Position numbers and translations under genes: made by a program. A stretch of 64,000 nucleotides of DNA, from positions 408,396-472,395 of the forward strand of contig NZ_FNFM01000003.1 in the NCBI RefSeq assembly GCF_900101095.1, read 5' to 3'. A model generated the notes under the pieces. It did no database searches. It saw nothing but the letters and a program-made list of their open reading frames with translations, and was not told the DNA's origin. Below, piece by piece: positions 1 to 9,027 of this stretch. Positions within the stretch are counted from its first letter, which is position 1. Each line of letters begins with the position of its first letter. Source of the DNA: Actinopolyspora mzabensis (lineage in GTDB: Bacteria > Actinomycetota > Actinomycetes > Mycobacteriales > Pseudonocardiaceae).

Positions 1-208
1 GTTCGTCGTCGGTGACACCCGGGTCGGCGACAGGCGGAGCGAGGACCAGGGAGGTGCCGGGCTGCCCGGCGGGCCCGACCGTGACCCAGCGCATCCTGCC
101 GTTGCCCACGTCGTTGCGAACCTCGAATCCGAGGACGTCCCGGTAGAACTCCAGGGAAGCCTCGGGGTCCTCGTGCGGCAGGAAACTGGAGTGAATGCTC
201 AGGCTCAT
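1..208 (-). CDS. VOC (glyoxalase-fold) family protein, partial
   Basis: The gene runs off the left edge of the window; only the first 69 codons are visible. They start at an ATG and read MSLSIHSSFLPHEDPEASLE, followed by FYRDVLGFEV and RMRWVTVGP, the typical first beta-alpha-beta-beta-beta unit of the vicinal oxygen chelate fold, with the LEFYRDVLGF pattern seen in glyoxalase/bleomycin-resistance-like proteins. The metal ligands and the second module lie outside the window, so no substrate can be named. The start codon is only 6 bases after the stop of the upstream AraC gene, so the two are probably one transcript; AraC/VOC pairs of this kind are common in actinobacteria. Confidence 0.75.
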   Translation of the reverse strand, partial: MSLSIHSSFLPHEDPEASLEFYRDVLGFEVRNDVGNGRMRWVTVGPAGQPGTSLVLAPPVADPGVTDDE

Positions 209-214
209 GGCGGT

Positions 215-664
215 TCAGAGTAGTTGCGCGAGGCAGCCCCGCGCTTCTCGATTCCTGACCGGCCTGCTCGCCCGCTTGACCACGCACGTGGGCACACCGG
301 CAGCGGCGTGCGTCGCGGTGTGCCGGTAAACACCGGGAGGCACGCCGACCAGCTCGGCGAACCGCGTGCTGAAGGTGCCCAGCGAGCCGCAGCCGACCGC
401 GAAGCAGACCTCGGTGACGCTGAGATCGCCTCGGCGCAGCAACGCCATCGCACGCTCGATGCGCCGCGTCATCAGGTAGGAGTACGGTGACTCGCCGTAG
501 GCGCGGCGGAACGCGCGGCTGAGGTGGCCTGCCGACATGTGCACCCCCAGCGCCAGCGCCGGCACATCCAGCGGCCGGTGGTACTCCCGGTCGATCCGGT
601 CCCGAACACGGCGCAACCGGGTGAGTTCGTCCAAATAACGCGAGGCCGCGGTGCTGCTGGTCAC
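215..664 (-). CDS. AraC-family transcriptional regulator, single domain
   Basis: A compact 149-residue protein that is almost entirely an AraC/XylS DNA-binding domain. The first helix-turn-helix is in VPALALGVHMSAGHLSRAFR and the second in EVCFAVGCGSLGTFSTRF, ending with the usual GVPPGVYR signature. There is no N-terminal cupin or other ligand domain, so the signal it senses is unknown. I chose the GTG at 664 (VTSSTAASRYLDEL) because the longer upstream reading is low in conserved sequence and runs into the divergent promoter space. It precedes the VOC gene by 6 bases and probably controls it and itself; the 199-base gap to the divergent DUF421 gene should hold both promoters. Confidence 0.8.
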   Translation of the reverse strand: MTSSTAASRYLDELTRLRRVRDRIDREYHRPLDVPALALGVHMSAGHLSRAFRRAYGESPYSYLMTRRIERAMALLRRGDLSVTEVCFAVGCGSLGTFSTRFAELVGVPPGVYRHTATHAAAGVPTCVVKRASRPVRNREARGCLAQLL

Positions 665-863
665 CCGGTCGATGTTGCCACGCCGCACGCGAATTGCCCA
701 CCGTCTCCAACGGTGCACGCGGCGGCGAATCGTCTCCTTCCCGCCGCGCGGCTTTCGGCGAACGAACCACACGGGAAAACCGGGTGACCTCGGCCGATGA
801 TAGTTTGCGCCGGCAGCGTTCGAACTGTTCGCGGTTTTTCCCGGCCCACCCAGGGGGCACCAA

Positions 864-1487
864 GTGATCAATGGTTTACATGTCTCGTGGCAGACGCTGG
901 CGCTCGTGGCGCTTTCGACAGTGTCGATCTACATTTCGCTGATCGCGTTCTCCCGCATCGCCGGGCTGCGTTCGTTCTCGCAAATGACGAACTTCGACTA
1001 CGCGGCCACCGTGGCTTTCGGGTCGATCACCGCCACCACCGCGGTCAGTTCCGAAGTGTCGCTGCTGCAGGGCATGTTCGCGCTGGCGGCGCTGTTCACC
1101 ACCCAGAGCCTGCTGGCGTATCTGCGCAAGCTCCGCAGGGTCGAACAGGTCACCGACAACCGGCCGTTGCTGCTCATGGACGGTTCCCGGGAACTGCGCG
1201 AGAACCTGGATCAGGCGCAGATGACCCGCAACGACCTCTACGCGAAACTGCGACTGGCCGGGATCACCCGCCTGGAACAGCTCGAGGCGGTCGTGCTCGA
1301 GACCACAGGAGAGGTCTCGGTACTGACCGTCGACCCCGAGGGGCGCCCCGTGGACAGCAGGCTGCTTTCCAGCGTCGACGGGCCGCAACGGCCGGTACGC
1401 AGTGGGCTGCCCACCCACACGGCGGATTCCCCCGAACCCACCGATCCCTCTTCCGAACCGGCCACCGGGTCGAACGAGAACCGGTGA
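864..1487 (+). CDS. DUF421 (YetF-like) membrane protein
   Basis: A 207-residue protein of the DUF421/YetF family. It starts at a GTG preceded by GGGGG at a good distance. Hydrophobic segments lie at about residues 8-28 and 60-82, followed by the cytoplasmic YetF-type domain with RPLLLMDGSRELRENL and MTRNDLYAKLRLAGI, which are hallmark stretches. Bacillus relatives are membrane proteins of poorly defined function linked to spore or stress physiology; no enzymatic activity is established. The last 40 residues are Pro/Ser/Thr-rich and probably disordered. It is divergent from the AraC gene and convergent with the DUF1963 gene. Confidence 0.85.
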   Translation: MINGLHVSWQTLALVALSTVSIYISLIAFSRIAGLRSFSQMTNFDYAATVAFGSITATTAVSSEVSLLQGMFALAALFTTQSLLAYLRKLRRVEQVTDNRPLLLMDGSRELRENLDQAQMTRNDLYAKLRLAGITRLEQLEAVVLETTGEVSVLTVDPEGRPVDSRLLSSVDGPQRPVRSGLPTHTADSPEPTDPSSEPATGSNENR

Positions 1488-1553
1488 TCCACTCGGAGGG
1501 CTCGGGCCCACCGGTCTCAGCGAGGAGGCGGCGCGGCACAGGGCAGCACCCGG

Positions 1554-2546
1554 TTACTGCATGGCTGTGACACAGGGATGTGTCCGGTCCCGGCTACAGC
1601 AGTAGATCTGCAGCGTGTAGCCACGTCCGATATCGATCTGTGTGGAATTCTGCACGGACTGCCGTGATTCCCGATCCGTTTTCTCGTTGTCCTCCACGGG
1701 ACGCCAACTGCGACTGCCCCCGTCCCATTCTCGGTCGTCCACGGCCATGAGCGGTCCGACACCGGCACCGCACTCCTCGCAGTGCAACGGCTCAGGGTCA
1801 CGGAAAGTCCACGTGGCGTTCCACCCACCCACTTTCCAGCCCGGTGGCACCGAAAGGTCGTACTGATACTTCGCGACCTTGCCCGCCTCCCACTGAAGGA
1901 TCTGTTCGGACAGATCCTCGGGCAGCTGATCACTCGGGGGAAATTCGGTGACCCGTTCCGGATGCAGGACACACGGTCGGGGGACATAGTCGTCGTTTCC
2001 CACCAGGGCCGGTTCCGGCGGATCCAGCAGCACCTGCTCGATGTCGGACGCGCGGCGCCAGTACAACCACACGTTGGGAGTGTAGTCGTCCTCATGGTCG
2101 AAAGGGCACCACAGCACCTGCAGCAGATCGGTGTCGGGAGGGCAGGCCAAGTCGGGAATCTCGGCGGCGTAGAGCTGCGCCACCGGCAACAGCGGCACCT
2201 GATTCGGTAAGAACTCCCCGATGCGCAGTCCTTGCCGGGAGCGTCGCAACGCTTCGGACTCCTCGGCGCGCAACGGCCCCGGCTCGTCGGTGGCCAGTCC
2301 ACGCGCGGCTCGGATCTCGTGCAGCGGGGTCAGCGGAACACTGAAACGGTATCTGTCCTGGTGACAATCGTGGCAACGCGGCCACGGTTCCTCGGCGGGC
2401 CACAGCAGCGGTCCACCGACCGAGCTCTGCTCCACGGTGGGGGCGCCGCGTCGGGGGTGCAGTCTGGTGGTGGTTCTGGTCATCCCGGCCAGTTCCGGAA
2501 ACACCTCGGCCATGTTCACCGGGCGTGGCGGGGTGGTGCGTGCCAT
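1554..2546 (-). CDS. DUF1963/YwqG-like protein
   Basis: A 330-residue soluble protein. The sequence GGPLLWPAEEPWPRCHDCH near the start, VLWCPFDHEDDY in the middle and LHCEECGAGVGPLMAVDD plus LQIYCCSRDRTHPC near the end resemble actinobacterial DUF1963-type (YwqG) proteins, which read food-composition-like 'GG.P..P....WP.C' motifs near the N-terminus. The Cys-x2-Cys pairs (CHDC, CEEC) could bind a metal. The function of the family is unknown. The ATG at 2546 was chosen over an earlier in-frame start because AAGGAG lies 11 bases upstream. The gene has no obvious operon partner: the next minus-strand gene upstream starts 160 bases away beyond a GC-rich spacer. Confidence 0.6.
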   Translation of the reverse strand: MARTTPPRPVNMAEVFPELAGMTRTTTRLHPRRGAPTVEQSSVGGPLLWPAEEPWPRCHDCHQDRYRFSVPLTPLHEIRAARGLATDEPGPLRAEESEALRRSRQGLRIGEFLPNQVPLLPVAQLYAAEIPDLACPPDTDLLQVLWCPFDHEDDYTPNVWLYWRRASDIEQVLLDPPEPALVGNDDYVPRPCVLHPERVTEFPPSDQLPEDLSEQILQWEAGKVAKYQYDLSVPPGWKVGGWNATWTFRDPEPLHCEECGAGVGPLMAVDDREWDGGSRSWRPVEDNEKTDRESRQSVQNSTQIDIGRGYTLQIYCCSRDRTHPCVTAMQ

Positions 2547-2706
2547 AACGGGTGATACTCCTTGTCGACGGTGAGCACATCCCACCACGCGCCACCGACG
2601 TCCTCACCGCACCCGCGGTTCTTCCACCCCATCCGGGCGGGTACCGAGCCGGGTACCGGGCCGGTCGGCGGGCGTGTGCCCACCCGACCGGTCCGGGCCG
2701 TGGGCC

Positions 2707-3900
2707 TCAGCCGTCGGCGCGTTGCTCCGAGTTTCCCGCACCCCCCAGGGCCTGCTGGTCCGCCGAACCACCGGCCCGCGGGGTGCTGCTCAGGTCGGTG
2801 GGCACCTCCTTGCGGGCCACCGCCTCGGCCGCGCGTACCGCCTCGGCCACCTCGGGGTTGGAGGCCATGTCGAACCAGGAGGACACCGACGGGTCGTCCT
2901 TCTCCGGGGGCTCGCTGGGCACCTCCTGCTCGGGCGGTTCGTAACGGAACACGCCCTCCTCGTCGGGGCTGCCGAGCATGCGGGCGAAGCCCTCCAGGGA
3001 CTTGCTGAACTCGCTGGGCACCACCCAGACCTTGTTGGCGTCGCCCTGGGCCATCTCGGGCAGGGTCTGCAGATACTGGTAGGCCAGCAGCTCGGGGGTG
3101 GGCTTGGCGCGTTTGACGGCGGCGAAGGTTTTCTCGATCGCCTTGGCCTCGCCCTGGGCGGTGAGATACTTGCTGGCCCGCTCACCCTGCGAACGCAGAA
3201 TGTTGGACTGCCGCTCCCCCTCGGCGTTGAGGATCGCGGCCTGCTTGGAGCCCTCCGCGGCCAGGATCTGCGACTGTTTCTGCCCCTCGGCCGTTTTGAT
3301 CGCGGACTCGCGCTCGCCCTCGGCGTTGAGGATCATCGCGCGCTTCTCACGGTCGGCACGCATCTGTTTTTCCATCGAGTCCTGGATCGACGGCGGCGGA
3401 TCGATCGCCTTGAGCTCGACCCGGGCGACCCTGATCCCCCAGCGGCTGGTCTCACTGTCCAGCACCCCGCGCAGCTGACTGTTGATCTGGTCCCGCGAGG
3501 TCAACGTCTCCTCCAGGCTCATACCACCGACCACGTTCCGCAGCGTGGTGGTGGTCAACTGCTCGACCCCCTCGATGTAGTTGGAGATCTCGTACACCGC
3601 CGAACGGGACTCGGTGACCTGGAAATACACCACGGTGTCGATGGACACGGTGAGGTTGTCCTGGGTGATCACCGACTGCGGCGGGAACGACACCACCTGC
3701 TCCCGCAGATCGATCTTGGCACGCACCCGGTCCAGGAACGGAAACAGCATGTTCAACCCCGGGTTGGCCACGGTGCGGAACCGTCCCAGACGTTCGACGA
3801 CCGCGCTGGTGGCCTGCGGCACGACCAGAACGGTCTTGGCCAGCAGCACGATCACCAGCAGCACGATCACCAGCAGCACAATCCACACGGCAGGATCCAC
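2707..3900 (-). CDS. SPFH/band 7 (stomatin-like) membrane protein
   Basis: A 397-residue SPFH-domain protein, orthologous by sequence type and position to Rv1488. A single N-terminal membrane anchor (residues about 4-22) is followed by the SPFH domain (about 23-180, with VVERLGRFRTVANPGLN and LREQVVSFPPQSVITQDN). Residues about 190-265 form a coiled coil with repeated Ala-Glu-Gly units (LNAEGERES, LAAEGSKQA, LNAEGERQS), typical of stomatin-like scaffolds that oligomerise in membrane microdomains. The C-terminal 90 residues are acidic and low in complexity. It starts 10 bases after the NfeD stop; NfeD/SPFH pairs are a conserved operon whose products act together in the membrane. Confidence 0.93.
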   Translation of the reverse strand: MDPAVWIVLLVIVLLVIVLLAKTVLVVPQATSAVVERLGRFRTVANPGLNMLFPFLDRVRAKIDLREQVVSFPPQSVITQDNLTVSIDTVVYFQVTESRSAVYEISNYIEGVEQLTTTTLRNVVGGMSLEETLTSRDQINSQLRGVLDSETSRWGIRVARVELKAIDPPPSIQDSMEKQMRADREKRAMILNAEGERESAIKTAEGQKQSQILAAEGSKQAAILNAEGERQSNILRSQGERASKYLTAQGEAKAIEKTFAAVKRAKPTPELLAYQYLQTLPEMAQGDANKVWVVPSEFSKSLEGFARMLGSPDEEGVFRYEPPEQEVPSEPPEKDDPSVSSWFDMASNPEVAEAVRAAEAVARKEVPTDLSSTPRAGGSADQQALGGAGNSEQRADG

Positions 3901-3910
3901 ATCCGCCTCC

Positions 3911-4351
3911 TCACGGCTCGGCCCACACCACGGCGACGGCCCCCGAAATCTCCATGACCATCACCGTGCGCCCCACATCCAGCACTTGTGTCTCGTCGAA
4001 AGAACGTGCCGACCACACGTCCCCGCCGATGCGCACCCGGCCGTCGTGGGCATCCACCGTTGCTTCCACGGTGGCGGGTTTGCCGATGAGCGCATCCACG
4101 TTCGTACGCGGTTCGATTCCCTCGCTCGTCTCCCGCAGCAGCCTGCGTTTGACCACCGGGCGCGCCAGGAACACCAGTCCGCCGGAGAGCGCGGCGAAGA
4201 TCACCGCGTCCAGCCACAGCGGCGCGCCCAGCGCCGCCGCTCCGGCAGTTCCCATCGCGGCGAGCCCGAGCATCAACAGCACCAGCTCACCCGAAGTGGC
4301 TTCCGCTGCCACCAGAAGCACCCCGGCGATCAACCACACCAACGCGGCCAT
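3911..4351 (-). CDS. nfeD: NfeD family membrane protein
   Basis: A 146-residue short-form NfeD protein, equivalent to Rv1487. Three to four hydrophobic segments fill residues 1-75 (LVWLIAGVLLVAAEATSGEL, then MGTAGAAALGAPLWLDAVIF), and residues about 88-146 form the OB-fold domain (GKPATVEATVDAHDGRVRIG). It lacks the N-terminal protease domain of the long form. It lies immediately upstream of the SPFH gene on the same strand, and the pair is a textbook gene couple thought to organise membrane microdomains. The ATG at 4351 starts with a hydrophobic helix; an upstream start would add a charged, unconserved leader. Confidence 0.9.
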   Translation of the reverse strand: MAALVWLIAGVLLVAAEATSGELVLLMLGLAAMGTAGAAALGAPLWLDAVIFAALSGGLVFLARPVVKRRLLRETSEGIEPRTNVDALIGKPATVEATVDAHDGRVRIGGDVWSARSFDETQVLDVGRTVMVMEISGAVAVVWAEP

Positions 4352-4434
4352 ACACCCATGGTGACAGATCGACTTCTCTTCGTGACCGATCAAGTCGCGG
4401 CGGAGGGCTCGCTGGCCACGAGCGAAGGGGCGGG

Positions 4435-5268
4435 CTACTCCTCGGCGAGGGTGACGAAGTCGACGAGATGTTCCACCGCACCCAACAGCGGGGCCCGCAG
4501 ATCCCGGAAATCACTGACCGCGTCGAGGATCCTGCGCCAGCCCTCGGACGGATCTGCCCAGCCCAGTTCACGGCACACCCCGGTTTTCCAGTCCAGGCTC
4601 CTGTCGACCTCCGGCCACTCGGTGAGGCCTACCGTCTCCGGGCGCACGGCCTGCCAAATGTCCACGAAGGGGTGGCCGGTCACCAGCGCATCGACGGCGT
4701 CGACCCGCTCGGCGATGCGGCTCTCCTTGCTGCCGGTGACGAAGTGGTCGACCAGCACTCCCAGCCTGCGCCGGGGCCCGGGGGCGAACTCGGTCACGAG
4801 CCGCTCCAGATCGTCGATCCCGTGCAGCGGCTCGACCACCACACCGGCCACGCGGAGATCGTGTCCCCACACCCGTTCGAGCAGCTCCGCGTCGTGCAGG
4901 CCCTCGACCCAGATCCTGCTGGCCCGGGCCGTGCGCGCCGGGGCGTCGGACACCGTCACCGAACCCGAGGCCGAACGGCTCGGCACCCGGTTCGCGTCGG
5001 AAGGGACGGGCACGAGCGTGACCGGCCCTCCCTCGTGGCGGAAACCACCGGTTCGCATCGGAAAGGCACGCTGCCTGCCGTGGCGGTCCTCGAGAATCAC
5101 GTTGTGCTTGGTGAACTCGCCACGTTCCAGCCGCACGATCGCGCCGCAGAACTCACCGGCGGCGTCCTCGACGACCGTGCCGGGCTCGGCGGGCAGCTCG
5201 GGAGGGGTCCGGCGTCGACGCCGAGCGGTACCGGTGAGCACGTCGCGGCCGTAGTCGATCGAACGCAC
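4435..5268 (-). CDS. DUF3097 family protein
   Basis: A 277-residue actinobacteria-specific protein of the DUF3097 family. Recognisable stretches are the N-terminal YGRDVL, GEFTKHNVILEDRHG, then WVEGLHDAELLERVWGHDLR, VVEPLHGIDDL and LGVLVDHFVTGSKESRIAE, followed by GHPFVDIWQAVRP. The middle part resembles TOPRIM-like or nucleotide-handling folds in its alternating beta/alpha pattern, with acidic residues after VEGLHDAE and LVDH, but that is my inference; the family function is not established. It is inserted between the NfeD/SPFH pair and the conserved gene at 5415 relative to the mycobacterial order. Its start is 146 bases from the divergent gene. Confidence 0.85.
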   Translation of the reverse strand: MRSIDYGRDVLTGTARRRRRTPPELPAEPGTVVEDAAGEFCGAIVRLERGEFTKHNVILEDRHGRQRAFPMRTGGFRHEGGPVTLVPVPSDANRVPSRSASGSVTVSDAPARTARASRIWVEGLHDAELLERVWGHDLRVAGVVVEPLHGIDDLERLVTEFAPGPRRRLGVLVDHFVTGSKESRIAERVDAVDALVTGHPFVDIWQAVRPETVGLTEWPEVDRSLDWKTGVCRELGWADPSEGWRRILDAVSDFRDLRAPLLGAVEHLVDFVTLAEE

Positions 5269-5414
5269 GACGATCAGCCTACCCCGCCGCGGCCACCCAG
5301 TGACGCCGCCGGGCCGAGGGTGCTCGGTTCGTGGCGCAACACGGTCCGTGGACAGCGCGGCGGAGATTCCACCCGTTGGCGGCGATCACGGTCGCATCGG
5401 TATCGTCAATGGCC

Positions 5415-6209
5415 ATGCCATGTCCGAGCGCAACGATGGTGGTGTGGACGTCCGCGTGGCTGCACGGCGCGGCCGCGTCGGACGACGTGCTCGATGCCGC
5501 GCAGGCATGGGCCGAGGTTCACCAGGTGTGGGCCGCCGACGAGGCCACGGCGACACGGTTGGAGCTTCCAGCGCCCGGCGACAACGACGCGGGGCTGGCG
5601 TTGCTGCTGGCGGCGATACGCAAAGCCGGTGGTGCTGCGGGCAGCCTCGCGTTACCGGTGGCCGGTGATGTTCGCGGGCTCGACGGGGCCTCGGAATTCG
5701 CGCGGCACGCGCTGCGGCAGGGCGAAGCCGCCGTCTTCCCCCGGGCGGGGCTGGGGTTGGTGCCGGAACGTGTCGCCGACGGAGTGCTGCGCTGGACGGT
5801 CCACGAGGTGGGTGAGATCGCTCCCGCAGAGCACACCCCCGTGGGAGAGGCCGAACACGGCATGTCCTCGGCCATGCGTGAAGCCGCCAGCACGCTGACC
5901 GAACTGGACGTGTCGCGGCGCCGCCCGGGCGTTCGTGGCGAGATCGCCGAAACCGTGTCGGCACGTCCCCAACCCTCGTGGCCGCAGGGGGTGCCGCAAC
6001 GTTGCCTACGCGTGCTGCAACGCAGCACGGAAGTGGAGGCGATCCTGCGTGTGGCCACCGAGGACGCCCCCGGTGGGGCGATGTCCGCCTCGGCGGACAG
6101 GGCACGCGGTCAAGCGCTGAACCCGTTGTTCGAATCGGTGCGCACCGCCCGCCGGGCGGTGGTGGACGAGATGGTGCGGGTGCTGCGGCAACGCGCCGAG
6201 CAGCGCTGA
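5415..6209 (+). CDS. conserved hypothetical protein, positional equivalent of Rv1486c
   Basis: A 264-residue soluble protein with no motif I recognise. Visible features are an N-terminal VVWTSAWLHG, an Ala-rich central alpha/beta region (LPAPGDNDAGLALLLAAIRK), and a C-terminal helical part. In mycobacteria a conserved hypothetical gene (Rv1486c) sits in exactly this place: convergent with the ferrochelatase gene and next to NfeD. I therefore infer orthology from position. Start choice is uncertain between ATG codons at 5409 and 5415; a TATCGT hexamer at 5401-5406 would place a transcription start near 5413-5415, so a leaderless message is possible. A strong inverted repeat follows at 6231-6278. 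Confidence 0.65.
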   Translation: MPCPSATMVVWTSAWLHGAAASDDVLDAAQAWAEVHQVWAADEATATRLELPAPGDNDAGLALLLAAIRKAGGAAGSLALPVAGDVRGLDGASEFARHALRQGEAAVFPRAGLGLVPERVADGVLRWTVHEVGEIAPAEHTPVGEAEHGMSSAMREAASTLTELDVSRRRPGVRGEIAETVSARPQPSWPQGVPQRCLRVLQRSTEVEAILRVATEDAPGGAMSASADRARGQALNPLFESVRTARRAVVDEMVRVLRQRAEQR

Positions 6210-6230
6210 CCCCACGGGGCCCGACCCCAC

Positions 6231-6278
6231 GTGGTTTCCCGACCGGAACGGGCGGAATCACCCCGGACGGGAAACCAC
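6231..6278. terminator. bidirectional terminator between convergent genes
   Basis: Perfect 11-base inverted repeat, GTGGTTTCCCG at 6231-6241 and CGGGAAACCAC at 6268-6278, with a 26-base interior. It lies between the converging conserved gene (ends 6209) and the ferrochelatase gene (ends 6318), so it can serve both. There is no T-tract, as is common in actinobacteria. Confidence 0.65.
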
Positions 6279-6317
6279 CGCCAGCGCCGGGCAGCCCCGC
6301 GCGGCAGCCACTGCTAC

Positions 6318-7358
6318 TCAGCAGCAGCCCTGCGGCACGCACAACTCCCCGTTGACCCCACAACCCGCCGTCACCAACGGGGACAGCTTGCGGACCCGCT
6401 GGTCCTCGATGTGCTCGGAAACCAGCTCGGCGATCATCCTGGCGTAGCGCGGGTCGGTGCCGGCGGTGTCGGCACGGGCGAATCCCAGCCCGAGCTCGGC
6501 GGCCTTCTCCGCGGCCTCGTTGTCCAGATCCCAGACCACCTCGAGGTGATCGGAGACGAAACCGACCGGGCTGGTGACCACGGCTGGTACACCCCTGGCG
6601 AGCAGCTGCTCCAGATGGTCACAAATGTCGGGTTCCAGCCACGGCACGCTCGGCGGGCCCGAACGGGACTGCCAGACGAGGTCGTAGCCGGTGACCCCCA
6701 CGGCCTCGGCGATCAGGCGGGCAGCCTCCTGCACCTGCCGCGAGTACCAGTGAGGGCGCCCGTCGGCACCGCTTCGTTCCTCCGCGCTCAACGGGACCGA
6801 ATGGGCGGTGAACACCAGACGGGCCTGCGCACGAACGTCCTCCGGCAGCGCGGCGTAGGCCCGCGTCACCGCGTCGGCGTTGGCGGCCACGAACAACGGG
6901 TGATCGTAGAACTGCCGTAGCTTGACCAGTTCGGGAGCCCGCTGCTCCCCCACGACCGAACGGGCACGTGCGATGTCCTCGTGGTACTGGCGGCACCCCG
7001 AGTAGCCGCCCCAGGCAGAAGTGGCGAACACCAGCGCACGCCGCACCCCGTCGGCGGCCATCCGTTCGACGGTGTCCTCGACCATCGGGTGCCAGTTACG
7101 GTTGCCGAAGTACACCGGCAGGTTCAGACCACGCTCGGCGAGCTCCCCCTCCAACGAGCTCATGATCTCACGGTTGAGACGGTTGATCGGCGACACCCCG
7201 CCGAAATGGTGGTAATGCTCGGCCACCTCGTCGAGCCGTTCCGGGGGAACGTTGCGACCACGAGTCACGTTTTCCAGGAAAGGCCGTACCTCCTCGTGTC
7301 CTTCCGGGCCACCGAAGGAAAGGTACAGCAGCGCATCAACGTTATCCGAGCTGTTCAC
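6318..7358 (-). CDS. cpfC: coproporphyrin III ferrochelatase
   Basis: A 346-residue ferrochelatase family protein that inserts Fe2+ into the porphyrin ring; in actinobacteria the substrate is coproporphyrin III. Family landmarks are [20 protein letters not shown] at the N-terminus, the catalytic-histidine region LVFTAHSVP, and [20 protein letters not shown]. The C-terminus carries four cysteines in a C-x5-C-x4-C-C pattern ([15 protein letters not shown]); actinobacterial enzymes are known to carry a [2Fe-2S] cluster, and this cluster of cysteines could contribute ligands. The GTG at 7358 fits the family N-terminus. It follows inhA after 101 bases; fabG-inhA-ferrochelatase is the conserved mycobacterial order (Rv1483-1485). 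Confidence 0.93.
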   Translation of the reverse strand: MNSSDNVDALLYLSFGGPEGHEEVRPFLENVTRGRNVPPERLDEVAEHYHHFGGVSPINRLNREIMSSLEGELAERGLNLPVYFGNRNWHPMVEDTVERMAADGVRRALVFATSAWGGYSGCRQYHEDIARARSVVGEQRAPELVKLRQFYDHPLFVAANADAVTRAYAALPEDVRAQARLVFTAHSVPLSAEERSGADGRPHWYSRQVQEAARLIAEAVGVTGYDLVWQSRSGPPSVPWLEPDICDHLEQLLARGVPAVVTSPVGFVSDHLEVVWDLDNEAAEKAAELGLGFARADTAGTDPRYARMIAELVSEHIEDQRVRKLSPLVTAGCGVNGELCVPQGCC

Positions 7359-7459
7359 GCGACCATGATAGGCAGAGGCGACGTCTCGGCCGCACAGGCG
7401 GGGTGCGCGGCCGAGACGATGTTGCATACGCCGCGGGAAACGACGCGCACTCGGCAGCC

Positions 7460-8227
7460 TCAGGCGCCCAACGCGTGGAACCCACCGTCGGTCATGATCA
7501 TCGATCCGGTGGTCTTGGGCAACCAGTCCGACAACACGGTGCACACGGTGCGCCCCACCGGTTCCGGATCCTCGACGTCCCAACCCAGCGGGGCACGCTC
7601 CCCCCAGGTGTCCTCCAGCTGTTGAAAACCGGGAATCGACTTGGCGGCCATGGTCCGCACCGGACCGGCACTGACCAGGTTGACCCGAACACCGCGCGGC
7701 CCGAGCTCACGCGCCAGATACCGCGAGGTCGACTCCAGCGCCGCCTTCGCCACACCCATCCAGTCGTAGGCGGGCCAGGCCACCCGAGCATCGAAGTCCA
7801 TCCCGACCACGGAAGACCCCTCCCCCAACAACGGCAGGCACGCCCTGGTCAGGGAGTTCAACGAGTACGCCGAGATCTGCAGCGCATTGGACACATCCTC
7901 CCACGGGGCCGCCATGAAATCCGCACCCAGACAGGATTCGGGAGCGTAACCGATCGAATGCACCACACCGTCGAGACCGTCGACGTACTCGGCGACCGAA
8001 TCGGCCAGCCCCGCCAACTGCTCCTCGTTGGTGACATCGAGCTCGATCACCGGCGCCTTGTGCGGCAACCGGCCGGCGATGCGCTCCACCAGCTTGAGCC
8101 GACCGAAACCGGTCAGCACCACCTGGGCCCCCTGCTCCTGAGCGACCTTGGCGGTGTGAAACGCGATCGAGGAATCGGTGATCACACCGGTGATCAGGAT
8201 TCGCTTACCTTCCAGCAGTCCAGTCAC
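7460..8227 (-). CDS. inhA: enoyl-[acyl-carrier-protein] reductase (NADH), InhA type
   Basis: A 255-residue enoyl-ACP reductase of the FabI/InhA type, the last step of each FAS-II elongation cycle. The cofactor loop is [10 protein letters not shown], the divergent glycine motif typical of this class. The catalytic Tyr and Lys are in [13 protein letters not shown] (Y-x6-K spacing), and the substrate-loop region is [20 protein letters not shown]. Length and sequence match InhA closely. It sits between fabG and the ferrochelatase gene, all on the minus strand. InhA is the isoniazid target in mycobacteria; in a lineage expected to lack mycolic acids its role would be general fatty acid elongation, which is an inference. 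Confidence 0.96.
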   Translation of the reverse strand: MTGLLEGKRILITGVITDSSIAFHTAKVAQEQGAQVVLTGFGRLKLVERIAGRLPHKAPVIELDVTNEEQLAGLADSVAEYVDGLDGVVHSIGYAPESCLGADFMAAPWEDVSNALQISAYSLNSLTRACLPLLGEGSSVVGMDFDARVAWPAYDWMGVAKAALESTSRYLARELGPRGVRVNLVSAGPVRTMAAKSIPGFQQLEDTWGERAPLGWDVEDPEPVGRTVCTVLSDWLPKTTGSMIMTDGGFHALGA

Positions 8228-8316
8228 TTGCCGTTTCCCTCTACTGATCGTTGTTTACTCGGTTCGGAAACCCCACACGGGCACCCCGGGACCCGACGCC
8301 AGGCATGCGAAAGGTC

Positions 8317-9027
8317 TCAGTGCCCCATACCGACCCCACCGTCGACGGGGATGACCGCTCCGGTGACGTAACCGGCGCTGTCCGAGGCCAACCACCGCAC
8401 GGCACCCGCGATCTCCTCCGGCTCGGCGTAACGCCCCAACGGCACCTGCTCCAGAATCTGCTTCCTGCGCTCCTCGGACAGCTCCTCGGTCATGTCGGTG
8501 GCCACGAACCCCGGCGTGACCACATTGGAAGTGATCCCGCGGGAACCGAGCTCACGCGCCAACGACCGGGCGAAACCGATCAGCCCGGCCTTGCTCGCCG
8601 CGTAGTTGGCCTGCCCCGGCGCACCCGACAAGGCGACCGTGGACGAGATGAAGATCATCCGGCCTTTCCGGTTACGCAACATGCTGCTGCTCGCGCGCTT
8701 GGCCACCCGGTAAGCCCCGGTGAGGTTGGCCTCCACGACCCGCTGGAACTGCTCCTCCCCCATCCGCAACAACAGCCCGTCGTCAGTGATGCCCGCATTG
8801 GCCACCACCACCTCCACCCGGCCCTGGGCGGCCTCGACCTCGTCAAAAGCGGCCGTCACCTGCTCGGAGTCGGTCACATCGCACTGCACGCCCAACATCC
8901 CCTCGGGCGCTCCCGAGCCACGGTGGGTGATCGCCACGTTGTCGCCGGCAGCCTGAAAGGCCCTGGCTATGGCCAAACCGATACCCCGATTGCCGCCGGT
9001 GACCAACACGGACCGTGTCACTGCCAC
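8317..9027 (-). CDS. fabG: 3-oxoacyl-[acyl-carrier-protein] reductase (MabA/FabG1 type)
   Basis: A 236-residue short-chain dehydrogenase/reductase that reduces beta-ketoacyl-ACP with NADPH. Motifs: cofactor loop VTGGNRGIGLA, NAG (ANAGITDDGLLL), catalytic Ser in ISSTVALSG and Tyr-x3-Lys in NYAASKAG, and the FabG-type PGFVATDMTEEL. The GTG start is preceded by GGAGG at a normal distance. It is the first gene of the fabG-inhA-ferrochelatase unit. Its leader holds an imperfect hairpin (9048-9080) just before the ribosome-binding site. Confidence 0.95.
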   Translation of the reverse strand: MAVTRSVLVTGGNRGIGLAIARAFQAAGDNVAITHRGSGAPEGMLGVQCDVTDSEQVTAAFDEVEAAQGRVEVVVANAGITDDGLLLRMGEEQFQRVVEANLTGAYRVAKRASSSMLRNRKGRMIFISSTVALSGAPGQANYAASKAGLIGFARSLARELGSRGITSNVVTPGFVATDMTEELSEERRKQILEQVPLGRYAEPEEIAGAVRWLASDSAGYVTGAVIPVDGGVGMGH

